Shown in pieces: positions 54,801 to 61,400 of a stretch of 64,000 nucleotides of DNA. How positions within the stretch are numbered: the first letter of the stretch is position 1; the number at the start of each line of letters is the position of its first letter. Below the pieces are notes generated by a model. That model had not been told where the DNA came from. It saw only the letters and a program-made list of their open reading frames with translations, and searched no databases. This stretch comes from Cryptomeria japonica (taxonomy: Eukaryota; Streptophyta; Pinopsida; Cupressales; Cupressaceae). The stretch spans positions 193,151,619 through 193,215,618 of the forward strand of contig NC_081410.1 in assembly GCF_030272615.1 (NCBI RefSeq), read 5' to 3'. The translations under genes and the position numbers were made by a program.

Positions 54801-56234
54801 TTAATTGCTTTTTTTTCGATGTGCTTCGTTTACAAAATAATTTAATTAAAGCTTCTTTTCATAATCTATAGTCTGGGCTTTTTATTTTTATATTTCAATT
54901 TTACCAAAATTTAATTGTTGATATTGATGTCTTTGGTTTTTAATAGATTTTTAATTTCTTTTTTGGGGAATATATGTCTTTTAAAATTGGTTTTCTTTGT
55001 GTTTTAAAATTTCATGAGACATTGAGAAATTTGCCACAAGCCAAAGCAGTTTTTTCGGATCACAGACTTGAATTTTGACCAAATGACAGTTTTGAAGTTT
55101 GAGGGCAAAAACAAAAAACAATCTTGCTAAGTACAAAATAAAGGATAGTTAGCTTTGATACCACTTGTCATATACCGACTAGGTACAAAAAAAAAAATGT
55201 TTGTAGTAGCTACATATTGAATATAAAACAAGAATATAACAATAGATAGGTGAGTATGAGCGAATATGGTTATAGGTTGTTGATTTATGGATTAAGGGGC
55301 ACATTTGATCAGATGTGTCCTGTCAAGTTGATAGGTCTTTGGGAAACAACAATTGTTAACTAATCATACTTAATTAGATCTATATCATGATGTCCTACCA
55401 TAGTTTTTGTATCCCTTAATATTAATCTTATCGGTAGCTTCTATTGCTATTCTTTTTGAGATAGATACCTTTCATAATATATTGCAAATTCTAGAGGTTG
55501 TATGTTTTCCTCATTATGTTTGGTTTGGTCCACGTATTTGTTTCCATGATTTTTTTTATTTTTCCTATTTACTTCACTAGAATTTATCAAGTCTTTTCAT
55601 CTGCAATGTCTTTATTTATCCTGATTGATGCAAATTTTCGAGTATTCTGTGGTTTAAGATGCTATCACTTTCATTTTGATGGTTAATTCTTGGATCTTTT
55701 AATCTCCATGGTTTCATTTTTAGATTAAATTTTGTGTTATCTATGGAAGGTTTCTTTGGATATTGTTTTTGAGAAAATATTTTGTTCTTACATCATGTTG
55801 GCATTATGAATTTCTCCAACTCTATTAACTATTGCAATGATTAATGGAATAAGCTGAGTATTTTATTAATTATATGTATTACAGTATAAATATTTTTAAG
55901 ATTATCTGATTTTTAAATAATGCTTGTGACTAGGTTCAAGGACATCTTGCAAGAAGAATATGAAAAGAAGTGGAAAGACAAGTTTGAAGAGGCAAATATT
56001 TGGTAGTTCTAAATTTTTAATCAATTTTATTGTTATGTGGATTTTCAAGTAGCTTTCATTTGAATCTCTCAATGGTTTCATGAATATGTTATAAAACAAG
56101 TTCTACTGTGTGCTGTAGGTATGAACATAGGCTGATAGATGACATGGTGGCTTATGTTCTCAAAAGTGAAGGCGGGTATGTTTGGGCTTGCAAAAATTAT
56201 GATGGGGATGTTCAAAGTGACTTTCTTGCACAAG
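4947..56234 (+). CDS. ICDH: NADP-dependent isocitrate dehydrogenase, internal exons only (partial gene)
   Basis: Oxidatively decarboxylates isocitrate to 2-oxoglutarate and makes NADPH; acts as a homodimer needing Mg or Mn. Seven exons join in frame (4947-5024, 25316-25369, 25454-25555, 25694-25785, 25875-25978, 55934-56002, 56119-56234; 615 nt, about 205 residues). Each border is AG/GT and the split codons restore conserved residues. Family motifs in order: SPNGTIRN (isocitrate loop), GRHAFGDQY (substrate Arg and catalytic Tyr), [11 protein letters not shown] (catalytic Lys), [12 protein letters not shown] and NYDGDVQSD (metal-binding Asp). Introns are 20,291, 84, 138, 89, 29,955 and 116 bp. 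The start, any transit peptide and the last 150 or so residues are outside the window. GWKKP and KLKMVFVPE look more like the plant organellar isoform than the cytosolic one (recalled comparison, inference). One oddity: Ser follows GDQY where Arg is usual. No frame break is seen, so a working gene is likely, though a pseudogene cannot be excluded. Confidence 0.9.
5025..6133. other. AT-rich start of the 20.3 kb ICDH intron
   Basis: T-rich sequence from the donor at 5025 to the first solo LTR. Only short chance ORFs are present; no element or gene is recognised. Confidence 0.5.
6134..7447 (-). mobile_element. Solo LTR with 5-bp target duplication TTGTC
   Basis: On the plus strand it opens TGTAAGAACCCC and closes GGGGACATTAGA, i.e. 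an LTR on the minus strand. TTGTC flanks both sides (6129-6133 and 7448-7452). Length is 1,314 bp with no internal domain, so it is a solo LTR left by recombination. It contains a hairpin with 9-bp arms GTTAGCCTA / TAGGCTAAC (7375-7383 and 7400-7408) that also occurs in the plus-strand LTR at 8903. The terminal TAGA looks like a mutated TACA. Confidence 0.8.
8090..8560 (-). pseudogene. Possible decayed Ty3 gag fragment
   Basis: The minus strand read with frame changes gives [14 protein letters not shown], followed by [14 protein letters not shown]. This resembles the retrotransposon gag capsid core (Trp, then FxxEF, then Q-rich segment). Stops and frameshifts break it throughout. Called by eye only; a profile search would be needed to be sure. 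Confidence 0.35.
8793..8833 (+). repeat. (TC)n microsatellite
   Basis: About 20 uninterrupted TC units. Confidence 0.95.
8903..10665 (+). mobile_element. Solo LTR, same family as 6134-7447 but opposite strand
   Basis: Begins TGTTATGCCCCC and ends GGGTGGGATAATACA. The flanking pentamers GATTG and AATTG are a near-perfect target duplication. It shares with the minus-strand LTR at 6134-7447 the start-proximal block containing TTAGCCTATTATT and CGTAGGCTAA. A cluster of CTACAGTA motifs lies at 9727-9815. A 140-codon minus-strand ORF inside it (9365-9787) looks like chance. Confidence 0.7.
9727..9815 (+). repeat. CTACAGTA / GTGAATAGTGA short-repeat cluster inside the solo LTR
   Basis: CTACAGTA occurs five times in about 90 bp, interspersed with ACACGTGAA and GTGAATAGTGA. 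It is not present in the sister LTR at 6134-7447, so it is a local expansion. Confidence 0.7.
10666..11206. other. Intron sequence between the solo LTR and the hAT element
   Basis: No gene or element recognised. Confidence 0.4.
11252..11300. repeat. Left subterminal GACTCG repeats of the hAT element
   Basis: GGACTCGGACTCGGACTC and neighbouring GACTCG units. Such arrays are typical transposase-binding zones in hAT elements; binding here is inferred. Confidence 0.7.
11586..14174 (-). pseudogene. hAT transposase: BED finger, DUF659-type core, C-terminal dimerisation domain (disabled)
   Basis: Starts at ATG 14172-14174. Order: BED zinc finger ([18 protein letters not shown], about residues 35-60); a DUF659-like catalytic core near 13560-12870 ([28 protein letters not shown], with acidic residues expected in the RNase H-like fold); the middle part; and the hAT dimerisation region ([16 protein letters not shown]). 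The protein ends in an acidic, DE-rich tail. Three introns are visible with good borders: 12867-12760, 12423-12303 and 12229-12128. Two lesions: an in-frame TGA at 13707-13709, and a one-base frameshift near 13598, just before [10 protein letters not shown]. Otherwise coding sequence is intact, so it died recently or the lesions are sequencing errors. Confidence 0.88.
14558..14705. repeat. Right subterminal GACTCG/CGAGTC repeats of the hAT element
   Basis: More than ten GACTCG, CGAGTC or GAGTC units in 150 bp, several in the palindrome GACTCGCGAGTC. This mirrors the array at the left end. Confidence 0.75.
14728..18689. other. Intron sequence without a recognised gene
   Basis: Read on both strands; only short ORFs lacking recognisable motifs. 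18250-18640 is extremely AT-rich. Confidence 0.4.
20896..22611 (-). mobile_element. Solo LTR inside the hAT pseudogene, target duplication GATGT
   Basis: Plus strand reads TGTAATAACCCC at the left and GGGGACATTACA at the right, so the LTR runs on the minus strand. GATGT flanks both ends (20891-20895 and 22612-22616). Removing it rejoins the hAT reading frame at LWDVDSK. Length is 1,716 bp with no internal domain. It carries an array of short hairpins at 22073-22449. Confidence 0.88.
22073..22449. repeat. Array of seven TTACTA-loop-TAGTAA hairpins in the solo LTR
   Basis: Inverted units such as CCTTACTACAAATAGTAAGG (22073-22092; perfect 8-bp arms) recur near 22114, 22227, 22346, 22362 (GTGCTA variant), 22378 and 22430. 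Loops are mostly TAAA or AAAA. They lie in the LTR part nearest its start, where promoter elements would be expected. Confidence 0.8.
22836..25315. other. End of the 20.3 kb ICDH intron; no gene seen
   Basis: AT-rich sequence with pyrimidine-rich runs. Only short ORFs. It ends in the acceptor TAACAG before 25316. Confidence 0.45.
25316..25369 (+). CDS. ICDH: NADP-ICDH exon (TVFREPI segment)
   Basis: Acceptor TAACAG, donor GTAATT. It completes the Gly codon begun at 5024 and reads [17 protein letters not shown], then the first base of Gly. The FRE motif lies in the isocitrate-binding pocket. It follows directly, in protein terms, on the exon at 4947-5024, so no coding sequence is missing from the 20.3 kb intron. 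Confidence 0.93.
25454..25555 (+). CDS. ICDH: NADP-ICDH exon with the GRHAFGDQY active-site motif
   Basis: Acceptor TTCAG, donor GTATGT, 84 bp after the previous exon. It reads [17 protein letters not shown], then [17 protein letters not shown]. The Arg of GRHAFG matches the substrate-binding Arg132 of human IDH1 and the Tyr matches the catalytic Tyr139. The residue after Tyr is Ser (AGT, 25504-25506); the family consensus is Arg. Confidence 0.93.
25694..25785 (+). CDS. ICDH: NADP-ICDH exon ([16 protein letters not shown] segment)
   Basis: Acceptor CTATAG, donor GTCATT (weaker than the other donors). Completes a Val codon (phase 1) and ends on a full codon. It encodes the variable beta-rich clasp-side segment, including [13 protein letters not shown]. 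The VYDFK wording resembles plant organellar isoforms more than cytosolic ones (recalled comparison). Confidence 0.9.
25875..25978 (+). CDS. ICDH: NADP-ICDH exon with the catalytic-Lys motif [11 protein letters not shown]
   Basis: Acceptor TTGGCAG, donor GTATGC. It reads [20 protein letters not shown], then [14 protein letters not shown] and two bases of the Arg codon (phase 2). The Lys of TKNT matches the catalytic Lys212 of human IDH1. FTT replaces the commoner LST just before it. The next exon starts 29,955 bp downstream, past a 20 kb retrotransposon. Confidence 0.93.
25979..27060. other. Start of the 30 kb ICDH intron
   Basis: Contains a GC-rich island at about 26600-26900 with repeated GGGGATG / CATCCCC words, including a small palindrome near 26800. 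No gene is recognised. Confidence 0.4.
27062..27515. mobile_element. Probable non-autonomous (MITE-like) relative of the hAT family
   Basis: Left end AGTTTGAAACTCGGACTT parallels the hAT left end at 11218-11236. Right end reads inward as TCAAAATATGAAAACTC, like the hAT right end. Interior near both ends is rich in GACTC, GACTTG and CTCGG. It also shares a block mentioning GGCAAACAAAAACC near the left end. No transposase is present. A target duplication is not clear, so boundaries are approximate. Confidence 0.55.
27858..28162. repeat. Complex CA / CATA microsatellite with an exact 70-bp tandem copy
   Basis: A CA run followed by CATA and CACA mixtures. Positions 27901-27970 and 27971-28040 are identical 70-bp copies, and a third partial copy starts at 28041. 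Long ORFs here on both strands (poly Thr-His and Cys-Val-Tyr) are artefacts of the repeat. Confidence 0.95.
28592..29087 (-). pseudogene. Unrecognised retroelement-like ORF fragments
   Basis: Two overlapping minus-strand frames (29087-28869 and 28954-28592) can be read as one protein with a frameshift: [19 protein letters not shown], then [20 protein letters not shown]. It continues as a lysine, aspartate and serine-rich tail. The composition resembles accessory ORFs of plant Ty3 elements, but I do not recognise the family. Confidence 0.3.
29461..31045 (+). repeat. Possible LTR-like block preceding the large Ty3 insertion
   Basis: Starts near TGTGACAACCCTTATAG. It is rich in CTTGTA words and AACCCGAT motifs, the latter spaced about 60 bp apart at 30114-30370. 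It is followed by an ATG-led frame at 31050. This has the look of an LTR with the start of an internal region cut off by the Ty3 element at 31404. No partner LTR or target duplication is visible, so this is tentative. Confidence 0.3.
31404..32282 (+). repeat. 5' LTR of the large Ty3 element
   Basis: Matches 50607-51486 along its whole length with about 50 differences by eye (about 94% identity). The termini form a short inverted repeat TGTTG...CAACA. It contains a TATATATA-like box (CTCTATATATACC) near 31470 as a possible promoter. Confidence 0.9.
32286..32306 (+). promoter_or_regulatory. Candidate primer-binding site of the Ty3 element
   Basis: TTGGTGCTAGAAGGAGGGCC lies a few bases after the 5' LTR end, where a tRNA primer site is expected. 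The TGG start fits a CCA tail. I cannot name the tRNA with confidence. Confidence 0.45.
32307..32860 (+). other. Leader between primer site and gag
   Basis: No open frame of note. It is probably the 5' untranslated leader of the element's RNA, or a decayed N-terminal part of gag. Confidence 0.4.
32861..34365 (+). pseudogene. Ty3 gag (capsid plus knuckle-like motif), broken
   Basis: The structural protein of the element's virus-like particle. ATG at 32861, then an Arg-rich and Gln-rich N-terminus, TAA at 33146 (likely from CAA), and the capsid domain at about 33200-33650. The capsid includes [18 protein letters not shown] and [17 protein letters not shown], typical of retrotransposon gag. A TGA at 33653 (likely from CGA) follows, then a frameshift near 33860. 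After it come a coiled-coil segment and an Asn/Gln-rich linker with repeated NNQNYQ (34050-34160). It ends in [15 protein letters not shown] (about 34290-34335), a Cys/His motif in the place of a nucleocapsid zinc knuckle. Confidence 0.8.
34366..35953 (+). pseudogene. Ty3 linker and aspartic protease
   Basis: A Pro-rich linker with PPxFP-type repeats ([22 protein letters not shown]; 34500-34620) precedes the protease frame at 34964-35953. The protease core has [20 protein letters not shown] with the catalytic Asp at 35465-35467, followed by KAICKKLGL. Retroviral-type proteases cleave Gag-Pol in the particle and act as dimers. A frameshift separates the linker from the protease. The stop at 35951 is followed by further readable sequence into the second Cys/His motif and RNase H. 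Confidence 0.78.
36080..36840 (+). pseudogene. Second Cys/His motif and archaeal-type RNase H, upstream of RT
   Basis: Opens with [15 protein letters not shown] (36089-36133), a near copy of the gag-end motif. An acidic linker follows, then an RNase H of the archaeal/plant type at about 36278-36670: [15 protein letters not shown] (first Asp), [19 protein letters not shown] (Glu), [12 protein letters not shown] (second Asp) and [13 protein letters not shown]. In this family the last motif normally has an Asp (ADALA); here it is Asn. Such an additional RNase H is known from Tat-type Ty3 elements, where I recall it between the ordinary RNase H and integrase. Its position before RT here is unusual. 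The frame is open for 253 codons. Confidence 0.8.
36866..38400 (+). pseudogene. Ty3 reverse transcriptase and ordinary RNase H
   Basis: Copies the element's RNA into DNA. RT spans about 37137-37900, with [30 protein letters not shown], and the catalytic YMDD at 37614-37625. A TGA at 37647 (likely from CGA) interrupts it. The ordinary RNase H follows at about 38000-38290 ([18 protein letters not shown]). Its usual first Asp is replaced by Phe, so it is probably inactive, as in Tat-type elements. A TAG at 38289 and a TAA at 38398 follow. A frameshift near 37140 separates the upstream segment (36866-37150) from RT. Confidence 0.85.
38576..39718 (+). pseudogene. Ty3 integrase, broken
   Basis: Inserts the cDNA in the genome. 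The HHCC zinc finger lies at about 38650-38800 ([10 protein letters not shown] ... CHAC). The catalytic core includes [10 protein letters not shown] (first Asp, about 38870), [11 protein letters not shown] (second Asp, about 39050) and [10 protein letters not shown] (Glu, about 39160). The C-terminal part has [15 protein letters not shown] and the ending GPYH-like PYHIAEIL, with no chromodomain. Stops at 38915, 39002 and 39144 break it. The end FLKHYFQP at 39718 is a natural-looking C-terminus. Confidence 0.85.
39719..42791 (+). other. Non-coding 3' tract of the Ty3 element
   Basis: A 3 kb tract without long ORFs between integrase and the nested copia-type LTR. It holds an A-rich run (40208-40225), and at 41040-41600 several imperfect copies of a module built on CCAGACT and GGTCGATTTTCC. 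Long non-coding 3' tracts are common in large Tat-type elements. Confidence 0.5.
42792..43917 (+). mobile_element. Copia-type LTR (outer), left part
   Basis: Begins TGTTGGCATTGAGTTGTC and is dense in ACCGGT/CCGGTA words. It is interrupted at 43918 by a second LTR of the same family. Its right part resumes at 46474. Confidence 0.65.
43918..46473 (+). mobile_element. Copia-type solo LTR (inner) nested in a related LTR
   Basis: Begins TGTTGGCATTGTGTTGTC and ends with the TTTTTCCCATCTTGGG and CACCCCCTCTCAGTGG block, then GTCTAACA. That block is typical of plant copia LTR ends. Flanking GCAGA / ACAGA is a near-perfect 5-bp duplication. Length is about 2.56 kb with no internal genes. A second LTR-start-like block at 43993 suggests an internal duplication. 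AGGGGTTG / GTTGGTGCTC repeats occur at 46120-46200. Confidence 0.7.
46474..47054 (+). mobile_element. Copia-type LTR (outer), right part
   Basis: Resumes the outer LTR: GGGGTTG / GTTGGTGCTC repeats (46618-46720), the TTTTTCCCACATTGGG block, and CACCCCCCTCTCAGTCAC. It parallels the end of the inner LTR and fades out near TTTCTAAC at about 47054. The end and the target duplication are uncertain. Confidence 0.6.
47257..50532 (+). pseudogene. Unrecognised long accessory ORF of the Ty3 element, between integrase and 3' LTR
   Basis: Reads in element sense from ATG 47257 ([13 protein letters not shown]) to TAG 50530-50532, 74 bp before the 3' LTR. It is about 1,090 codons, broken by frameshifts near 47390, 47945 and 48420 and by several stops. 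The N-terminal two thirds look globular ([40 protein letters not shown], and [18 protein letters not shown]). Then come a basic stretch ([16 protein letters not shown]) and an Asp run, followed by a coiled coil ([20 protein letters not shown]) near 49675-49740. No transmembrane segments typical of env-like ORFs are evident. I do not recognise the family. It could be a nucleic-acid-binding or particle protein, but the function is unknown. Confidence 0.65.
50607..51486 (+). repeat. 3' LTR of the large Ty3 element
   Basis: 880 bp, starting TGTTGGCATGATC and ending CACACATCAACA. It pairs with 31404-32282. The two differ at about 50 sites by eye, mostly transitions. Confidence 0.9.
51487..55933. 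other. Right part of the 30 kb ICDH intron; no gene recognised
   Basis: Mostly AT-rich. A GC-richer island at 53690-53900 repeats CATCCC / GGGATG and shares these words with 26600-26900. 54280-55010 is dominated by A and T runs. It ends in the acceptor GACTAG before 55934. Confidence 0.45.
55934..56002 (+). CDS. ICDH: NADP-ICDH exon (FKDILQEEY segment)
   Basis: Acceptor GACTAG, donor GTAGTT. One base completes the Arg codon split across the 30 kb intron. It then reads [20 protein letters not shown] and NI, ending inside a Trp codon (phase 2). The match to the protein directly after YDGR is uninterrupted. Confidence 0.92.
56119..56234 (+). CDS. ICDH: NADP-ICDH exon with the metal-binding Asp motifs
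   Basis: Acceptor GCTGTAG, donor GTGGTA. Completes Trp and reads [19 protein letters not shown], then [19 protein letters not shown] and the first base of Gly. The Asp residues in RLIDD and NYDGDVQSD match the metal ligands (Asp252, Asp275, Asp279 of human IDH1). The following exon, expected to encode a GSLG-type segment, is not found before 64000, so the next intron exceeds 7.7 kb. Confidence 0.92.
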
Positions 56235-57632
56235 GTGGTATAGGAGTTTCTGATTTAACTTGATGAATTTTTTTTCATTTTAGCTCTTACTGCATTATAT
56301 GATGGACATGAATGATGAGAAATGGTATTATTAGAATGGATATTAGCTTGAAGACCGAGATACATGTGTAGTGAATGATCATATCTACATGGGCATTTTT
56401 CCAGCATAGAGCTATTATTTAGTTGATTGCTGGAACTTTAGGTTATGATTATTTGGGAATAGTTAATAAAATGTTTACCCTATCCTCCATCACACAACCA
56501 AAAGAAATAGTGGTTTCCACATTGGCAGATAATATATACCAACTTAGTTGCAAGGTATGTTAAGTTAACTAAACTGCTGCAGCAAGCATGGGCAGAAAAG
56601 ATGACATTGCTATGGTGAGCATCCTTATCAATTGCCAAGATATTTTGATATTTATATTAGAGGGCGAGGTCACATTTACATTGTCTCTTGTTGGATTTGT
56701 GGTATACTTCACATGTTTTACACCCCACCTTATTTTGTGGAGCTTGGAGCTTCACCTTAGCTAAGGAATTAGGGCCTATGCAATGTTCCTATAAATACTT
56801 GCACATGGATTAGGGCTAAGCACAAGTGAAAAATATCTTACTCTACTGTGAACAGTCAAGTTGTAGTGATTGCGTTTTATTTGTTGTAGGTTTTTTCTTG
56901 AAAAGTTTCTAAGGATAAATTATCATGTTAGATTGCGAGTGTGCCATTATTTTATTTCTATTGCATATAAGATTTTGTTAGCATTGCTTGTCTTGAATAG
57001 TTTTATAAATATTATTTCTTGTCATTTCATAACTTGGATTTACTTGTGTTCTAACTATATTTGAGTTTGTTGGTCATGGTCAAAAGATAATTATTGCACC
57101 TTGGCTAGGAATGAGGGGTCATGTGATGCGCCTATAAATACTTGGACATGGAATACACTTCAGAAGTTTTGTGAACGATTGAGTTATGTCATGACCTCTT
57201 TTTCCATAATCTATGTTGTGGTTTGAAATACCTATTTCCTATTGCCCCTGTTCCTTTTGATCTGAATTTGTGTATGAATTCTTGCCCTTCATCCCCAATG
57301 CATTTTCTTAACATCCCCAAAACTTCTAAGTATGGAGGCATGACCAATTTTCTAAGTTACCGTAAGTTGTTGGAGTTGTAGAGCTTCCCTTACTAGCATG
57401 ACTTTCCTACCAAGTCTACTGTCTTCTATACTAACTTTAGGGTTTTGTATTTCCTCATTTAGGCATACCTCATGGCCATCCCTTGCCCTCATGACCATCC
57501 CTTGCCCTCATTCCCTTCTCTTGTCAAGCTATTAGTCTTGTCCATCATGTCATATCTCTCCACCAAACCTCGCTTCTTCACAAGCCTTTGTTAGAAAGTC
57601 AGACTTCCTCTCACTAGCTTGCCTCCCTTCCA
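56235..57632. other. Start of the next ICDH intron, up to the copia element
   Basis: No further ICDH exon was found. A short CCATCCCTTGCCCTCATGA tandem pair lies near 57475-57515. Confidence 0.45.
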
Positions 57633-57839
57633 TATTAGAATATTAAAATAATGTTAATTTTAGTATTAATGCTCAATAGTGTATATTCTATTTTAGTAAG
57701 ATCTTCTATGATCTTCTCAGCAGTTTCTTATTAGAAACTTGCTATTCTTGTAATTACCTGTGTATTATTTATGAGCGTCTTGCTCATTCTGTAAATGAAT
57801 CAATTCTTTGAAATCCATTGCGTGTCTCGCACTGTTTTA
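57633..57839 (+). repeat. 5' LTR of the copia element
   Basis: 207 bp from TATTAGAATATT to CACTGTTTTA. The short LTR and its wording match 62527-62733 at about 95%. The canonical TG...CA ends appear mutated to TA...TA in both copies. Confidence 0.92.
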
Positions 57840-57851
57840 TGGTATCAAAGC
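57840..57851 (+). promoter_or_regulatory. Copia primer-binding site (initiator Met tRNA type)
   Basis: TGGTATCAAAGC directly after the LTR. The usual plant copia site is TGGTATCAGAGC, so there is one mismatch. Confidence 0.85.
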
Positions 57852-58460
57852 CTGAATAAAGAATTTGTGAATTCTTTTCTGAGATTTTTCGGGCCTCTTA
57901 GTTTTGCTGCAGATTTTCGAAATTTTTTTGTGTTCAAAAGTCCGTTTTGGACTGTGTTTATGCCGTGTTACGGGATTCTTCCTGTTTGCATCTGTCTGGC
58001 GAGGGTTTTTGGCTTTTTTCGGCGCAATACAGACCCGCCATTTTTTCTGCAACCTGCAACTTGGTCAAACCCGCATTTTTTGACTTTCGGCTAGGGTTTT
58101 AGATTTAGTCAAAAAAAATTTTGAGTACAGTTTCGTGGTGGGTTTTTCGAGATCTCAACTGGGTCGTCGTCAGAATTTTCTGGGTGCCTCGATTTTTGTG
58201 TCTCGATTTTCGAGCCAACGGATCCAGATTCTGACAGCAAGTTCCTTTTGGGTTTTTCGCAAGGATTTCTGGGTTGTCTTTGGATTTTTTTGGGTCAGCT
58301 GGAATTTTTTTCTTGAAATTCATGCCAATCGTACTTCATTTTTTTGAAGTTTGTACCTACATCCACCTCTGTTTTTGCAGTGGGATTCAAAATTTTTGAA
58401 TTATGTGCCAGCGCCTCTTCTCAATTTTTTTTCGTTTTCAGTGCATTGGGAAACGTGCAA
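57852..58460 (+). other. Copia leader
   Basis: T-rich leader between the primer site and gag. ORFs here on both strands have no recognisable domain. Confidence 0.6.
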
Positions 58461-61400
58461 ATAGCTTCTCTAACCAACCTGATGTTAGAAGGCAGTCAAC
58501 GCTTTAATAACAACAATTACAACATCTGGAAACAGCGTATGTTGACCATTTTCAAATATAGGCATCTTGACCAGCTTGTTTTGGGAAAAGAGCTCAGTCT
58601 TGGTACACTTGGTGCAGATCAAGATAAGTTTGATGAACGCAATCGGGAGGCAGTTATGCTTCTCAAACTCTCCGTGATTGATGATCAGTTACTGCAGATT
58701 CTGTCCGGCAAGACAACTTCCGACATCTGGAAGCATTTGAAGGAATTGCATGAGACATTTGACAAGAGCCGAGCATTCTTTCTGAAGAATCAGCTGTTCT
58801 CCATCATGATGGATGAACGCATGTCCTTATAGGAACACCTCACGAGGATCAAGGACATTCGAGATCAGCTTGAAGCTATTGGTCGGACTATGGAGGAAGA
58901 AGACATGGTAGTAATCACTTTGAAAAGTCTTCGGAAATCGTATGAACACTTCATTGAGACCCTCAATATTATTTCAACTAATGTTGACCTGAAGTTTTCA
59001 GAATTGTGCACCAAACTTCTACAGCAGGATCACTGGAAACAATAGTTTGGTAGTAGTACTACGTCAGCCTCCGCGGAAAATGCCTTTACAGCCAAATCCT
59101 TTCACAAGGATAAAGGCAAATTTCAGTCCTCTCAGCCTTTTCAGCAGAAAGGCTCTTCTCAGACACAGGATGATGCTAAGAAGAAGAATGTGTAGTGCAA
59201 TTACTGTCACAAGTACGGCCACATGAAGATAGATTGCCATCAGAGGATCGCTTCTGAACAAAAGAAGCAGGGAGGGTCACACCTGAAGGCGCATGTTGCT
59301 GAACATTCCGAGCAGAAGGAGTCTGCCTTTTATGCCTTTATGGCTAAGAGGTCTTCAGATCATGCCAGGTCTTCTTCTTGGTACATCGACTCTGGTGCGT
59401 CACGTCACTTTTCTCATCGACGTGACTGGTTTATAGACTTCTCATCTTTCAGTGATTCCGTTGTATTCGGCGGAGGTGAGGAGTATACAGTTGTTGGCAG
59501 AGGCACTGTTTAGATACAGTCTGGTGGCAGGAATCTCATCTTCCTGAATGTGTACTATGTTCCTGGTATGGAACTTAATCTTCTCTCTGTCAATCAGATT
59601 ATGAGGAATTCTCCTCAGCTAGATGTGGAGTTCAGTGCTCACAAGTGTTCCATCATTGATCGGGAGACTCGTCTTACTGTTGTTGTTGGTCTAGAGGATC
59701 ATGGCCTATATAGGCTTCTTGACACTGGTGATTCTCTTGAAGTGGCTCTGGCAGCTCGTGTTTCCCCTCTCAGCACTTTGTGGCATCAGAGATATGGACA
59801 TCTCAACATTCAGTATCTCTCTCAGCTATCTCGGGAGGGACTTGTTTTAGGGTTACCTAATATTCAGACTCAGCATCTTGGAGTATGTGGCGCTTGTCAA
59901 GTTGGCAAATAGCATCGGACTTCATTCACACATGGAGAGTCTTGGTGCGCATCTAAGGTACTTCAATTACTTCATGTTGATATTTGTGGTCCTATGAATA
60001 CATCTTCTGTTACTGATTGCAAATACTTTTTGCTTATTTTCGATGATTTTAGTAGAAAGATGTGGGTGTACTTTCTTAAACACAAATCCGATGTATTTAG
60101 TATCTTTTAGAAGTTTAAGTCCTTAGTTGATAAAGTGTCTGGATGTAGCATCGTTACTCTTAGGACAGATAACGGGGGAGAATTTTGTTCTTCTGCATTC
60201 TACAACTTCTGTGATACCGATGGCATCAAATGCCAGTTGACTACACTCTACACTCCTCAACAAAACAATGTTGTCGAGCGTCACAATCGTACGGTTGTTG
60301 AGATGGCTCGCTCAATGTTACAACACAGGAGTGTTTCGAATAAGTATTGGGCTGAAGCAGTGTTTACTGTTGTCTACCTCCTTAACCGTTCCCCTACTCA
60401 GGTTGTTAAGGGGAAGACTCCAGAAGAGGTTTGGTCTGGTCGGAAGCCTAAGATCAGCCACCTGAAGGTTTTTGGCTCTGTTGCCTATGTTAGGATTCCA
60501 GATGCTAAGCGCTCCAAGTTGGATTCCAAAAGTGAGAAACTCATGATGACAGGATACAGTGATCACCATAAGGCCTACAGACTGATAGATATAGACACTG
60601 AACATCTTATCTTTAGTCGTGATGTTGTATTTGATGAAGACAAAAGATTCTTTCAGTCCCCTTCTTTTGAGCATTGTTTTGAGGATCAGCCTCCCAGTGT
60701 TCTTCTTCCATTAGGTTCGCCTGATGGGAGGGATGATGCAGAATCCATTTTCGATGATGCACTACCTGAGTTCCTTTCGGAGAATAATCCTCCTGCTGCT
60801 GCTCTTGTTCTTGAATTTGAGCCTCTTCCAGCTCCTCCAGATGTTAGCACTTCTACTCTCCGGCCTAAATGGTGGGCCAAGACCATTGGTGATCTTAGGG
60901 ATACTAAGCTCATTGAGGGTAGAAGCTCCTGTAAGAAGAGCAAACAACAACATACAGTCAATTTTGCTCTCATGGCTAACATACACAGTGTTTTTGAGCC
61001 TCAGACATATTTAGAGGCTAAAGGTATACTTGAGTGGGAACAGGCTATGGAAGTTGAGTTCCAGAGTCTTCAAAAGAATCACACTTGGGCCCTTTCTGAT
61101 CTTCCTTCAGGGAAGAAGCCCATTAGCTGCAAATGGGTGTACAAAGTAAAATACAAAGCTGATGGAACCCTAGACAAGTATAAGGCTTGTCTTGTTGCTC
61201 GTGGGTTCTCACAGAAAGAAGGCATTGACTACGAGGAGACTTTTGCTCCTATAGCCAAAATGAGTAACATACGACTTGTTCTTGCCTTGGCAGCCCAGTT
61301 CAATTGGAAAGTCCATCAGATGGACGTCAATAGTGCTTTTCTGAATGGTGACTTACAGGAAGAAGTCTACATGACGCAACCCCCAGGATTCAAGGTTGTT

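Noticed and set aside
60268-61014. ORFs of 65-118 codons on other frames within copia pol
   Set aside because: Shadows of the integrase and RT reading frame.
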